Part shown: positions 7,809 to 15,610 of the stretch, piece by piece
How the letters are laid out: each line of letters begins with the position of its first letter
Position numbering within the stretch: position 1 is the stretch's first letter
Assembly: GCA_964397295.1 (NCBI GenBank)
Contig: CAYNJG010000144.1
Span: forward strand, 1-18,638
Direction: 5' to 3'
DNA length: 18,638 bases
Origin: CAYNJG01 sp964397295
Lineage (GTDB): Bacteria; Planctomycetota; Planctomycetia; Pirellulales; Pirellulaceae
Program-made: the position numbers and the translations under genes
Notes under the pieces: generated by a model
Databases searched by the model: none
Told to the model about the DNA's origin: nothing
What the model saw: the letters and a program-made list of their open reading frames with translations, nothing else

Positions 7809-8162
7809 GTGGCTGAAACATTTATCTTGATACCTGGACGCACGAGCAAGCAAGGTGCTGGTATTAGCGAAGGTAAGTTCAAGGAAAACTACCAATCTGA
7901 AATCAATGTGCTGCAAGTCAATCCGGACGATATGGATCGTCTCGGTTTGAAACCCGGGGGACGGGTGCGGCTCACCAGCGAGTCGGGACAAATCGAGATC
8001 GATGTAAAAGCTCCGCCGAAAGGTGAATTGCCACCGGGTCTGTTATTCATGGCTTACGGTGACATGTCGAGCAAGCTGATGGGCGGCGATACGCATGGCT
8101 CGGGAATGCCGACGAGCAAGGGAATCGATGTTGAACTCGAAGTGATTCGTTCGGGAGAGTAA
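7809..8162 (+). CDS. FwdD-like molybdopterin dinucleotide-binding protein
   Basis: The 117-residue product resembles subunit D of tungsten/molybdenum formylmethanofuran dehydrogenase, which binds the pterin guanine dinucleotide together with subunit B. Visible family features are FILIPGRTSKQG (5-16), GKFKENYQSEINVLQVNPDDMDRLG (22-46), the LKPGGRVRLTSESGQIEIDV barrel strand (47-66), PPGLLFMAYG (75-84) and THGSGMPTSKGIDVELE (95-111). The GMPxxKG segment is especially characteristic. GTG 7809 is preferred because AGGA at 7800-7803 lies 5 nt upstream; the frame is open 10 codons further. The usual GPWAN-like segment reads GDMSSKL, a divergence. It is 93 nt downstream of the AOR gene. No FwdB, FwdA or FwdC homologue is in the window, so the partner is unknown. 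Planctomycetes carry related C1-transfer genes, which fits. Confidence 0.85.
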   Translation: MAETFILIPGRTSKQGAGISEGKFKENYQSEINVLQVNPDDMDRLGLKPGGRVRLTSESGQIEIDVKAPPKGELPPGLLFMAYGDMSSKLMGGDTHGSGMPTSKGIDVELEVIRSGE

Positions 8163-8173
8163 CTCTGTTTTTA

Positions 8174-10576
8174 TTGAAGCTAGTTACGTGCAGCGTGTTG
8201 CTCGCGGTTTCAGCGGGGACTGTCGATCATGAACTGCAGTACATCGCGGCACTGCGGAAGCAATCGTTCTATCGATTATCAGAAGTTCAGGGCGAACGCT
8301 TCTTGTCGCAGCCGGGGCTTGATTCAAATCAACGTGTGCGTGTTGTCGTCGAAGTCTCTAAGACGTTGGCAGCCCAGGCGCTGAATTCGCGTCCTCCTCG
8401 TCGCGACGTATTTTGGCGTCGAGCCAGTGAGGGACTGACCAATGAACTAGCACGGCAAAAAGGCGCGTTGCAAAAAGTTTTACTCCAATCGCAATTGGCC
8501 TTCGTCACCGAGCAACGTGCCGAATGGACCGTTCGCGAAGCGGAGGTTCGCAGTTCGACGGACGAAGATTGGGCTGAGTCTCGCACGGTGCTTCGCGATG
8601 CGATCAAACAACTCAAAGCCGTCGAACGCAGTTTGTCGTCTTCGCAACTGCGGCGCGAAGCTCTCAGCTCTCAGCTGTTGGACGTGAAGCGAAACGTTAA
8701 CTACCAACTGGGTCGCGCGTATCTCCATCAAGCGATCGCTTACAACAATAGTTCACAAGACAAAGTAAACGCTTTGACGCAAGCCCTTGCAAGATTTAAG
8801 CCGATTGCCACCGACCGCGCAGTCAGCGCGAACCACGAATTGGTTTGGAAGAGTCGCGTTGATCGGATTCGCTGTGTTCGCATGTTGGGGCAATTGAAGA
8901 ATGCACAGAAACTGATTGCTGAATTAGGTGACGCGCCGGAACAGTACCTCGGCCAAGTCGCAGCGGAAGCAATCCGATTGGCGATTGATGCAAAGCAACT
9001 CGAATCAGCGGTGGCCCTCGCACAAAACTCGCAGTTGGACACAACGGCGCAGCACCCAGACTTTCAGCTCGCCCGCATCGAAGCACTCGTCGCGACAGCC
9101 GAGCAGCTGAAGGGCCAGCCGAAAGCTGAGGCATTTCAAGAAAACGCGGCAAAGGTTGCGGCGGATATGGCAAAACGGCACGGCGTTTACTGGTCGTTGC
9201 GTGGTGAGATTCTATTGTCGCAGATGGCGGCGCGTGACGGAGCGGCAAACACGGGTCTCTTGAACCGCGCAGCCGAGACCATGCTGCGGCAGGACGATCC
9301 AGAAAAAGCGAAAGGCATGTTTGTGCGAGCCGCTGAGCAAGCTGATCGCGCTGGAAATCCTAGTGCTTTCGAATTCTTGTACAAGGCTGCGATTATCGAT
9401 CATCGTGAGGGTAAGCTTCAATCGGCTATCGATCAGTTCCGAGAGGCCGCTGGTAAACATCAGCAAAATGCCAAGGCTCCCGAATCACATTTGCTAGCCG
9501 TGTTCGACGCGGCAGCCCTTTACCAACAGCAATCAACAACGAACGGTGCGGCTGGTGCGCTCAAGCAATACGAGACGTTGTTGGCCGAGCATATCGACGC
9601 GTGGCCAGCGAGTGAAACGGCTGATCAAGCACGCATGTGGTCAGCGAAGTTGGCGTCGGCGAAAGGCGATTGGCGTGCGGCGACTGATTTGTACAAGAGA
9701 GTGCAACCTGGTTCGAAATTCGAGTTGGTGGCTTTTACCGAACTCCGTACAGCCTACGCGAAATGGTTCGCCGCGGCTGGTCCATCGGAACAGGAATTAC
9801 TTGCTGAACGAGATTGGTTTGAGGTACGGCAAAGCAAATTTCCTCCAGGCGAAACACGTTCTATGCTGGCCATGCAAAGTGCTCGGCTGGCCCTCCTTGG
9901 AGCTACCAAAGACTACGTGTTTGCAGAACGGATTTTGCTCGAGTCACGAACAAACTTGCCGGCCGAGCTTCGACAAGAGTATTCGTCGATTCTGATTGTC
10001 GCGTTGGCCGGTAACGGTCGCGTAGCACAAGCCCAGGTGGAGCTGTCGAAGGCATTGCCGTTGCCTCTGGAACCCTTATTGACGATTGCTCGCGGCTTGG
10101 CTCCCGTACGAGAACAGCTGGGCGGAAATGTGGCTCTTCGTACGATGACGGCGGAGGTTCTCGCTGCATTGCAGGTCCATCAAGCGAAGATCGGCCCCGA
10201 AGATCGATTGATTATTGAACAGACAGTCGCTGATTATTCGAACTCTAGTGAGTCTCTCTCGACGTATGAGAAGTTGGCGGAAGCACACCCGAACGATTTT
10301 CGAATTCAACGACGCTATGCCGAGTTACTTACTGACGACAAGAGTCCGGCATCGCAGAAGGCTTCTCTCGACCAGTGGCGAAAGGTCGTTCGCCAAGCGA
10401 AGAAGCGATCGACCGATTGGTTTCGCGGAAAGCTGGGGGTTGCTCAGGCGCATTTTGATTTAGGCGAGCAGGCGAAAACGAAAGAGCTAATCGAGTATTT
10501 GCAGGCGATCTATCCAGATTTGGGTGGTCGAGATCTAAAGCTTCGTTTCGAAATGCTTTTGTCCTCCTGTCGGTAG
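8174..10576 (+). CDS. Large TPR-like helical repeat protein, probably exported
   Basis: This 800-residue protein is almost entirely helical, with TPR-like units such as DDPEKAKGMFVRAAEQADRAG, EFLYKAAIIDHREGKLQSAI and DWRAATDLYKRV in the middle and QAHFDLGEQAKTKELIEYLQ near the end. A basic residue and short hydrophobic stretch at the N terminus (KLVTCSVLLAVSAG) suggest a signal peptide. Residues about 40-180 are rich in Arg, Gln and Glu and may form a coiled coil. The start is uncertain: TTG 8174 has no good SD, while an in-frame CTG at 8165 would place GGAG (8154-8157) at suitable spacing and lengthen the signal by three residues. A stop at 8132-8134 limits further extension. It begins 11 nt after the FwdD-like gene, so cotranscription is likely. 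No enzymatic motif is visible; a scaffold role in the envelope is a guess. Confidence 0.82.
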   Translation: MKLVTCSVLLAVSAGTVDHELQYIAALRKQSFYRLSEVQGERFLSQPGLDSNQRVRVVVEVSKTLAAQALNSRPPRRDVFWRRASEGLTNELARQKGALQKVLLQSQLAFVTEQRAEWTVREAEVRSSTDEDWAESRTVLRDAIKQLKAVERSLSSSQLRREALSSQLLDVKRNVNYQLGRAYLHQAIAYNNSSQDKVNALTQALARFKPIATDRAVSANHELVWKSRVDRIRCVRMLGQLKNAQKLIAELGDAPEQYLGQVAAEAIRLAIDAKQLESAVALAQNSQLDTTAQHPDFQLARIEALVATAEQLKGQPKAEAFQENAAKVAADMAKRHGVYWSLRGEILLSQMAARDGAANTGLLNRAAETMLRQDDPEKAKGMFVRAAEQADRAGNPSAFEFLYKAAIIDHREGKLQSAIDQFREAAGKHQQNAKAPESHLLAVFDAAALYQQQSTTNGAAGALKQYETLLAEHIDAWPASETADQARMWSAKLASAKGDWRAATDLYKRVQPGSKFELVAFTELRTAYAKWFAAAGPSEQELLAERDWFEVRQSKFPPGETRSMLAMQSARLALLGATKDYVFAERILLESRTNLPAELRQEYSSILIVALAGNGRVAQAQVELSKALPLPLEPLLTIARGLAPVREQLGGNVALRTMTAEVLAALQVHQAKIGPEDRLIIEQTVADYSNSSESLSTYEKLAEAHPNDFRIQRRYAELLTDDKSPASQKASLDQWRKVVRQAKKRSTDWFRGKLGVAQAHFDLGEQAKTKELIEYLQAIYPDLGGRDLKLRFEMLLSSCR

Positions 10577-10654
10577 CCGCTCTATACAGTTGCGTTGGAA
10601 AGCTGATAATCGATGTTGCGATTGGTTCTCATTGTCTTCTGATTGACGAAGCTT

Positions 10655-11815
10655 ATGCCGAGTGCGGTAATTCTGGCGATTGATGGTTTGGGTGCAAAAC
10701 ACCTTGGCCCCTACGGCAACACGTGGATTGAAACTCCGGCGTTCAACCATTTGGCGACACAGTCGTTGTTGGTCGATGGGCTTTACGTACCGACGCCGAA
10801 TCGCAAAGAGACCTACCAGAAATGGTGGCAAGGTACTGGCGAGACGGATCTGATCTCGACGCTAAACGACAACGGCATACACACTCAGTTGTTCACGGAT
10901 GAAGCCGAGCTGTTTGACTATCCGTTGTCCGCCAAGTTTGCACAGCAGGACAAAATCGAACCGCCCAACGGTGTCCGACTCGCAGACGAATGGGACGATA
11001 CGCATTGTGCGAAGTTTTTTGCACAAGCGATTCAGGCGATCGAAGCAACGCCCAAGAATTCATTGTTGTGGTTTCATTCGCGCGGATTGCACAATCCTTG
11101 GGATGCGCCGTATGCGTATCGCAAACAGTTTGTCGACGAAGACGATCCCGACGCCTCCGGTTCGGCACAGGTGCCATCGTTGCGTCTGGATGCTGGCTAC
11201 GATCCCGATACGCTTCACGAAATTCAATGTGCATTCGCTGGGCAAATCGTGTTACTGGACCGCTGCATGGGTGTTTTGTTGTCCGTCATTCGTGACCTTG
11301 CCGAACAGCAAGGCATGCTGTTTATTCTTGCAGCAAACGCTGGCTTTCCCGTTGGGGAACATTTAGTTGTCGGTGGCGAAGATCCTGATTTGTTGTATCA
11401 CGAGACGCTATCCGTCCCGGCGCTGCTTCGTTATCCAGACGGACAGCTTGCGATGAAACGTCGCGGCGGGGTGACGGAAATTACGGAACTCTCTGACACG
11501 ATTGTTCAGTGGTTGGTGAACCGCAGCTTAAAGGAAGACTTCGGCGATCGGAAGTTCTCGGTGTCTCGAAGTAATGGCGAGCTCCTACTGCGTACGCCGT
11601 GCTGGCACTTGAAGTTTTCGCAACTGACGGAAAATCGTGATGAGGATATCGAGCTGTCTGAACTCTACCTGAAACCGGACGACCAAAACGAAGTCAACGA
11701 TGTTTCGGATCGCTGTGAAGGGGTTGTTGATGCCGGGCGAAATTTCTTGCGTGAGTTGCTGCGAACCGATGTGCCGCCCGAGGTACCTGAGGTCTTGCTT
11801 GAACCACTAGAGTAG
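10655..11815 (+). CDS. Sulfatase-like protein lacking catalytic residues
   Basis: The 386-residue product has the alkaline phosphatase/sulfatase fold order: SAVILAIDGLGAKHLGPYGN (3-22), TPAFNHLATQS (28-37), LLWFHSRGLHNPWDAPYAYRKQF (137-159), a helix near DRCMGVLLSVI and then FILAANAGFPVGEH (223-236). The expected formylglycine motif CxPxR after the first block is absent; the equivalent region reads YVPTPNRKETYQKWWQG. Only one Asp of the usual DD pair remains (D10), and the usual DHG metal motif is NAG (228-230). It is therefore probably a pseudoenzyme or has a changed reaction. No signal peptide is present, unlike secreted sulfatases. ATG 10655 is chosen over TTG 10643 because conserved residues begin immediately after it. 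A GATAAT hexamer at 10605-10610 may belong to a promoter. The CDP-alcohol phosphatidyltransferase gene follows after 21 nt. Confidence 0.82.
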   Translation: MPSAVILAIDGLGAKHLGPYGNTWIETPAFNHLATQSLLVDGLYVPTPNRKETYQKWWQGTGETDLISTLNDNGIHTQLFTDEAELFDYPLSAKFAQQDKIEPPNGVRLADEWDDTHCAKFFAQAIQAIEATPKNSLLWFHSRGLHNPWDAPYAYRKQFVDEDDPDASGSAQVPSLRLDAGYDPDTLHEIQCAFAGQIVLLDRCMGVLLSVIRDLAEQQGMLFILAANAGFPVGEHLVVGGEDPDLLYHETLSVPALLRYPDGQLAMKRRGGVTEITELSDTIVQWLVNRSLKEDFGDRKFSVSRSNGELLLRTPCWHLKFSQLTENRDEDIELSELYLKPDDQNEVNDVSDRCEGVVDAGRNFLRELLRTDVPPEVPEVLLEPLE

Positions 11816-11836
11816 TCCTTTGGAAAGGTGGCGCAG

Positions 11837-12526
11837 ATGAGCAAACGCGTTTCGCACAGTCTTCTCGATCCGTGGATCGGTCCACCGATCAAAGCGATCT
11901 ATCCGCGGCTTGGGATTCCAACGTGGTTTCCACCGGAAGGCATCGTGTTGCTAGGGCATCTTTCGGCGATCTTCGGGTCAATCGGTTTTGCATTGTCCAC
12001 AAAGTACTGGTGGGGCGGAATCATGTTTGCGATCGGAGTCGCTGGCAATCATTTCGCAGACTGTATTGACGGCACACATGCACGATCGACTGGGCAATGT
12101 CGTAACGGCGGCGAGTTGCTTGATCACTTTACCGATCCGCTGTCGTTCGCCTATTGGATCGTCGGTTGGTCGATTGCTGCGTCCGATTGGCAGTACGGTA
12201 TGGCTGGATTGATCGTGATGTACGCAACGGCGGTACTGACAAACATCAAAGCGAAAATGCTTGGCGAATTCACGCTTGCGACGTTTGGGCCAACGGAATT
12301 CAAAACCGGCTTGGTGGGATTGGGGATGTCGCTTGCCATGATGCATTTTCTTCAGCCAAGCTACGTCGAAAACACTGTTTGGGTTTCACTGCGTATCTCC
12401 GTAATTGTTGGTGCTGGGCAGCTAGGCAAGGGACTCGTTTCGGCTGTTCGAGAAGTGAATCAAAATGGTGCTCCGCCTGACACGAGCGAATGGGAAACGG
12501 TTCGCGAAAATAAATCTGATTTGTAA
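11837..12526 (+). CDS. CDP-alcohol phosphatidyltransferase family membrane protein
   Basis: These enzymes transfer a phosphatidyl group from CDP-diacylglycerol (or a similar CDP-alcohol) to an alcohol in the inner membrane. The signature D-G-x2-A-R-x8-G-x3-D-x3-D is fully present: D78, G79, A82, R83, G92, D96 and D100, with an additional D75. About four to six hydrophobic segments are visible, for example near 35-53, 58-74, 102-116, 121-137, 157-171 and 182-194. The 229-residue size is usual for the family. ATG 11837 is chosen over GTG 11828 because AAGG (11825-11828) lies 8 nt upstream. The family does not reveal whether the acceptor is glycerol phosphate, serine, inositol phosphate or another alcohol. 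It follows the sulfatase-like gene closely, suggesting shared lipid or envelope work, but that is inference. Confidence 0.9.
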   Translation: MSKRVSHSLLDPWIGPPIKAIYPRLGIPTWFPPEGIVLLGHLSAIFGSIGFALSTKYWWGGIMFAIGVAGNHFADCIDGTHARSTGQCRNGGELLDHFTDPLSFAYWIVGWSIAASDWQYGMAGLIVMYATAVLTNIKAKMLGEFTLATFGPTEFKTGLVGLGMSLAMMHFLQPSYVENTVWVSLRISVIVGAGQLGKGLVSAVREVNQNGAPPDTSEWETVRENKSDL

Positions 12527-12543
12527 AGCTGAAGAAAGGGCGG

Positions 12544-12572
12544 GTGACGGTATTGGCTGGAATGTCTAAAAT
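12544..12572 (+). promoter_or_regulatory. Candidate sigma-70 promoter for lysA
   Basis: GTGACG at 12544-12549 and TAAAAT at 12567-12572 are separated by 17 nt and match the -35 and -10 consensus at four and five of six positions. The box lies in the 91-nt gap before lysA, about 46 nt upstream of its ATG. Single candidate, no supporting data. Confidence 0.3.
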
Positions 12573-12617
12573 CTGTTGGCTGCACGCCCGGACTACCCAC
12601 GAATCGGAATTTACCTC

Positions 12618-13877
12618 ATGGCATCGACCACTAAGCCTGCCCACTTAGAGCTACCTTTCACGCAAGCCCAAATCGAAGAGATCACGCGTAAGTATCCGAC
12701 ACCGGTTTACGTGTACGACGAAAAAGGAATCCGCGAAAACGCGCGCAGCTTGAATCAAGCGTTTGCTTGGAACACGTCGTTCAAGGAGTACTTTGCCGTT
12801 AAAGCGACGCCCAATCCAAAGATTCTCGAAATCCTGAAAGAGGAAGGGCTCGGGATGGATTGCTCCAGTTTGGCGGAGTTGGTGCTTAGCCAGCGCGTTG
12901 GTTCGTCTGGCGACGAAATTATGTTTACGTCCAACAATACGCTGGCCAAGGACTACAAAACGGCGGTCGAGATGGGCGCGATTATCAATCTCGATGACAT
13001 CAGCCACATCGAGTATCTCGAAAAAGAAGTTGGTTTGCCGGAACTTGTTTGCTTCCGCTACAACCCCGGTCCATTGCGTGAAGGCAACGCGATCATCGGC
13101 AAGCCGGAAGAAGCGAAGTACGGTTTTACTCGCGAGCAACTGTTTGAAGGTTACAAAATCTTGCAGGCGAAGGGCGTAAAGCGATTCGGTCTGCATACGA
13201 TGGTGGCTTCCAACGAACGTAATGCGGAATTCTTCGTTGAGACAGCCGAGATGCTGTTCGAACTTGCCACGGCCTTGCATAGTGAGCTTGGGATCAAGCT
13301 TGAGTTTGTTAACTTGGGCGGCGGCATTGGCATTCCTTATCGTCCTGAGGAGCAGCCTGTTGATCTGACGCGCGTTGGCGAAGGTGTGCAGCAGAAGTAC
13401 CAGGAAATGATCGAAGGTACGGAAATCCATCCACTCAAAGTGCTGATGGAGAACGGTCGTATGATCACCGGTCCCAGCGGTTATTTGATCACGAAAGCAA
13501 TTCACCACAAAGATACCTACAAGCAATATGTTGGTGTCGATGCCTGCATGGCAAATCTCATGCGCCCGGGAATGTACGGTGCCTACCATCACATTACCGT
13601 GCTAGGTAAAGAAGATGCTTCGCACGATACCGTTTGCGATGTGGTCGGTTCGCTTTGCGAAAATAACGACAAGTTCGCTATAGACCGTCCGCTACCAGCG
13701 ATCGAACGCGGTGATACTCTCGTCATCCATAGTGCTGGAGCACACGGACACTCGATGGGTTTTCAGTACAACGGCAAGTTACGTTCGGCAGAGGTTCTTT
13801 TGCGAGAAGACGGTAGCATCGAGTTGATTCGACGCGAAGAGACGATGGAAGATTACTTCGCGACGTTGGATTTTTAA
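12618..13877 (+). CDS. lysA: Diaminopimelate decarboxylase, atypical subclass
   Basis: LysA decarboxylates meso-diaminopimelate to L-lysine with pyridoxal phosphate, the last step of lysine synthesis. The 419-residue product is a fold-III PLP decarboxylase: the PLP lysine is K62 in FAVKATPNPKIL, the phosphate-binding glycines are in NLGGGIGIPYRPE (232-244), the substrate-side region is VDACMANLMRPGMYGAY (307-323), and C347 of the other subunit lies in LCENNDKFAIDR. GAHGHSMGFQYNGKLRSAEVLL (374-395) closes the barrel domain. It departs from the common enzyme: CESGD reads CENND and the usual HIGSQ-type segment reads HTMVASNE. I recall a LysA subclass with this form, so it is likely still DapDC, although a different amino-acid substrate is possible. 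ATG 12618 is chosen because 14 upstream codons are not family-like. Confidence 0.87.
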   Translation: MASTTKPAHLELPFTQAQIEEITRKYPTPVYVYDEKGIRENARSLNQAFAWNTSFKEYFAVKATPNPKILEILKEEGLGMDCSSLAELVLSQRVGSSGDEIMFTSNNTLAKDYKTAVEMGAIINLDDISHIEYLEKEVGLPELVCFRYNPGPLREGNAIIGKPEEAKYGFTREQLFEGYKILQAKGVKRFGLHTMVASNERNAEFFVETAEMLFELATALHSELGIKLEFVNLGGGIGIPYRPEEQPVDLTRVGEGVQQKYQEMIEGTEIHPLKVLMENGRMITGPSGYLITKAIHHKDTYKQYVGVDACMANLMRPGMYGAYHHITVLGKEDASHDTVCDVVGSLCENNDKFAIDRPLPAIERGDTLVIHSAGAHGHSMGFQYNGKLRSAEVLLREDGSIELIRREETMEDYFATLDF

Positions 13878-13888
13878 TCCTATTCGAG

Positions 13889-14665
13889 TTAACGAGCGAC
13901 CAAGTAGCAGCACTCGTAGGTTAGACACAGTTTCCCGTTGGGATTGCGCTGTTTTTCGAATGCGTCCGTAATCTGATCGAGCCAGCGTCTTCCGGCAAGG
14001 CCTTTCGCTCGGTCCGCTCGCGCGTTGGTGGCGCCTAGCTTACGAACCGAGCTAAACATTTCACGCACGGAATCGAAATAGACGTCGATTGTTTCGGAGC
14101 GCGAGCTGACGCTTCGGAAGCCAGCATCTTTCATTTCGTCGGTTAATTGCTGGATGTTTTTGAACGTATGGACTCTCGGCTTCACCGTGCCGATATGTTC
14201 CAACGCGTCTCGCCATTGCTGCATGGTGCCGGGACCGAATGTCGAAATGAAAGCTTGTCCATCGGGTCGTAGAATCCGCTGCAATTCAGAAAAGACGATA
14301 CGTGAATCACACCATTGAATGGCCGCGTTCGACGTAGCCCAAGAGAACGAATCGTCGTCGAGAGGTATCGATGCTAAATCGCCTTTGACAAACTGTGCTT
14401 GAGGCACTCGCTGTCTAGCTTGATTTAGCATTGCTGAAGAAAGATCGACTCCGGTGAGTTTTCGCACGTCAATGCGTTTCGCCAGCTTCTGTAGCAAAGC
14501 TCCCGTGCCACAACCAAGGTCGACGCAGTGGCCTTCTAATTGTGAAGGAAGGTCAGCCAACAAGCGATCTGCCATCTGTCGCTGCAACGATGCGACGGAA
14601 TCGTAGGTTGCAGCGGCTCGGTCGAATTGCCTCTCGATCTGTTCCTGCTGTAAATCCACCGTCAA
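13889..14665 (-). CDS. bioC: Malonyl-ACP O-methyltransferase BioC
   Basis: BioC methylates the free carboxyl of malonyl-ACP with SAM, disguising it so that fatty-acid synthesis can build the pimeloyl chain of biotin. The 258-residue product has the BioC N-terminal helix IERQFDRAAATYDSVASLQRQMADRL (10-35), SAM motif I VDLGCGTGAL (48-57), the acidic end of strand 2 in LTGVDLSSAML, and the DDSFSWATSNAAIQWC motif. E. coli BioC is 251 residues. The preferred start is TTG (complement of 14663-14665), which overlaps the bioH stop as TTGA and has GGGAG 7 nt upstream; GTG at 14659 is the alternative, and the frame is open to 14707. The overlap points to translational coupling with bioH. It converges with lysA at 11 nt. 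Confidence 0.88.
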   Translation of the reverse strand: MTVDLQQEQIERQFDRAAATYDSVASLQRQMADRLLADLPSQLEGHCVDLGCGTGALLQKLAKRIDVRKLTGVDLSSAMLNQARQRVPQAQFVKGDLASIPLDDDSFSWATSNAAIQWCDSRIVFSELQRILRPDGQAFISTFGPGTMQQWRDALEHIGTVKPRVHTFKNIQQLTDEMKDAGFRSVSSRSETIDVYFDSVREMFSSVRKLGATNARADRAKGLAGRRWLDQITDAFEKQRNPNGKLCLTYECCYLVAR

Positions 14666-15399
14666 CGGTTCGCTCCCACAAACTCTTGCAGCTGATCTAC
14701 GAACCAATCAGGCGAAGTGATAAATGGTGCATGTCCACTATCAGTTTCTAAAAGTTTCGCATTTGGGATTCTCTCTGCGAGGTGACGTCCACCATCGCGA
14801 GGCATCACGCGGTCTTGCGCCCCAGCAATGACACTCGTTTCGATTGCGATATCAGCTAGTTTGTCTCGCAGGTCTATCGTTCGAAGTAAATTCAAACCAT
14901 CCTCAAGTGAATTCCAGCTTGGTGCCGGCGCTTGCGTCAAAGTATCTACCAATTCTCGTGATCGAATACGCTCATTGGATCCAAGCTGAAGTAGAAAGAA
15001 GCGAGCAACTGCTTTTTTATAATCTTGCTGGAATTGAGTGGCCAGTTTCGCCAACGTTGATTCGTCGCATCCGTGAGTCCAGTCAGCATCCTCCATAAAT
15101 CGTGGAGATGTGCAAACGAGTGATAGCTTTTCAATACGTTTGGGCTGCTGCAGCGCGGCTGCCATCGCAATCATGCCTCCGAACGACCACCCGCACCACA
15201 CGGCGTAGATGGGTGCTCGACTCAAAACATCGGCCGCCAAGACTTCCAAATCAGTACCAGTCCTTCTGTGGGCCTGTTTGCCGTACCCGGGAAGGTCGAG
15301 AGCCGTAACTGCAAACGATTCGCTTAGCCGAGGCAGAACGGAATTCCAGACGCGGGCATTAACACCCCAGCCGTGCAGCAAGACTAAATTACGTTTCAT
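14662..15399 (-). CDS. bioH: Pimeloyl-ACP methyl ester carboxylesterase BioH
   Basis: BioH is an alpha/beta hydrolase that removes the methyl ester added by BioC, releasing pimeloyl-ACP for biotin synthesis. The 245-residue product has the oxyanion strand LVLLHGWGVNARVW (5-18), the nucleophile S72 in CGWSFGGM, the acid D196 in GAQDRVMP and the base H223 in DSGHAPFIT, the full triad in the expected order. The start is ATG (complement of 15397-15399), where homology begins; no clear SD is seen. Its TGA overlaps the probable TTG start of bioC, so the two genes form a pair that matches their successive roles. No bioF, bioA, bioD or bioB is visible here. Other small alpha/beta hydrolases look similar, but the bioC neighbour makes the call firm. 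Confidence 0.9.
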   Translation of the reverse strand: MKRNLVLLHGWGVNARVWNSVLPRLSESFAVTALDLPGYGKQAHRRTGTDLEVLAADVLSRAPIYAVWCGWSFGGMIAMAAALQQPKRIEKLSLVCTSPRFMEDADWTHGCDESTLAKLATQFQQDYKKAVARFFLLQLGSNERIRSRELVDTLTQAPAPSWNSLEDGLNLLRTIDLRDKLADIAIETSVIAGAQDRVMPRDGGRHLAERIPNAKLLETDSGHAPFITSPDWFVDQLQEFVGANR

Positions 15400-15513
15400 T
15401 GTTACGAATCATGGCAGCACTATTCGTTCAGCACGCCGAAAAATGAGAATGTCGATTCTCCCCGAAAGGAAAGCAGGTCAGAGTGTAGGGTAGGTAACAG
15501 AGTCATATTCCGG

Positions 15514-15546
15514 TTAGATCACGCAGTATTCCTGCGGTTAATCTAA
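15514..15546. repeat. Imperfect long inverted repeat in bioH/ferredoxin intergenic region
   Basis: TTAGAT (15514-15519) pairs with ATCTAA (15541-15546), and inside it CGCAG (15522-15526) pairs with CTGCG (15532-15536) around a TATTC loop, with a small asymmetric bulge. It lies between two divergently transcribed genes, so it could be an operator or a 5' UTR hairpin of bioH. No T tract follows on either strand, which argues against a terminator. Confidence 0.35.
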
Positions 15547-15574
15547 AAACGCGTACAAAACGCTCAAAAGTGGC

Positions 15575-15602
15575 TGGATCTAGTCCGATCACTACCTATA
15601 AT
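15575..15602 (+). promoter_or_regulatory. Candidate sigma-70 promoter of the ferredoxin gene
   Basis: A perfect TATAAT lies at 15597-15602. TGGATC at 15575-15580, 16 nt upstream, is a poor -35 (three of six). Transcription would begin near 15609-15611, leaving about a 58-nt leader before the ATG at 15668. Confidence 0.5.
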
Positions 15603-15610
15603 TCCAATGG

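Noticed and set aside
12651..13592. Long minus-strand frame of 313 codons
   Set aside because: Antisense shadow of lysA; the plus strand carries all PLP-enzyme motifs.
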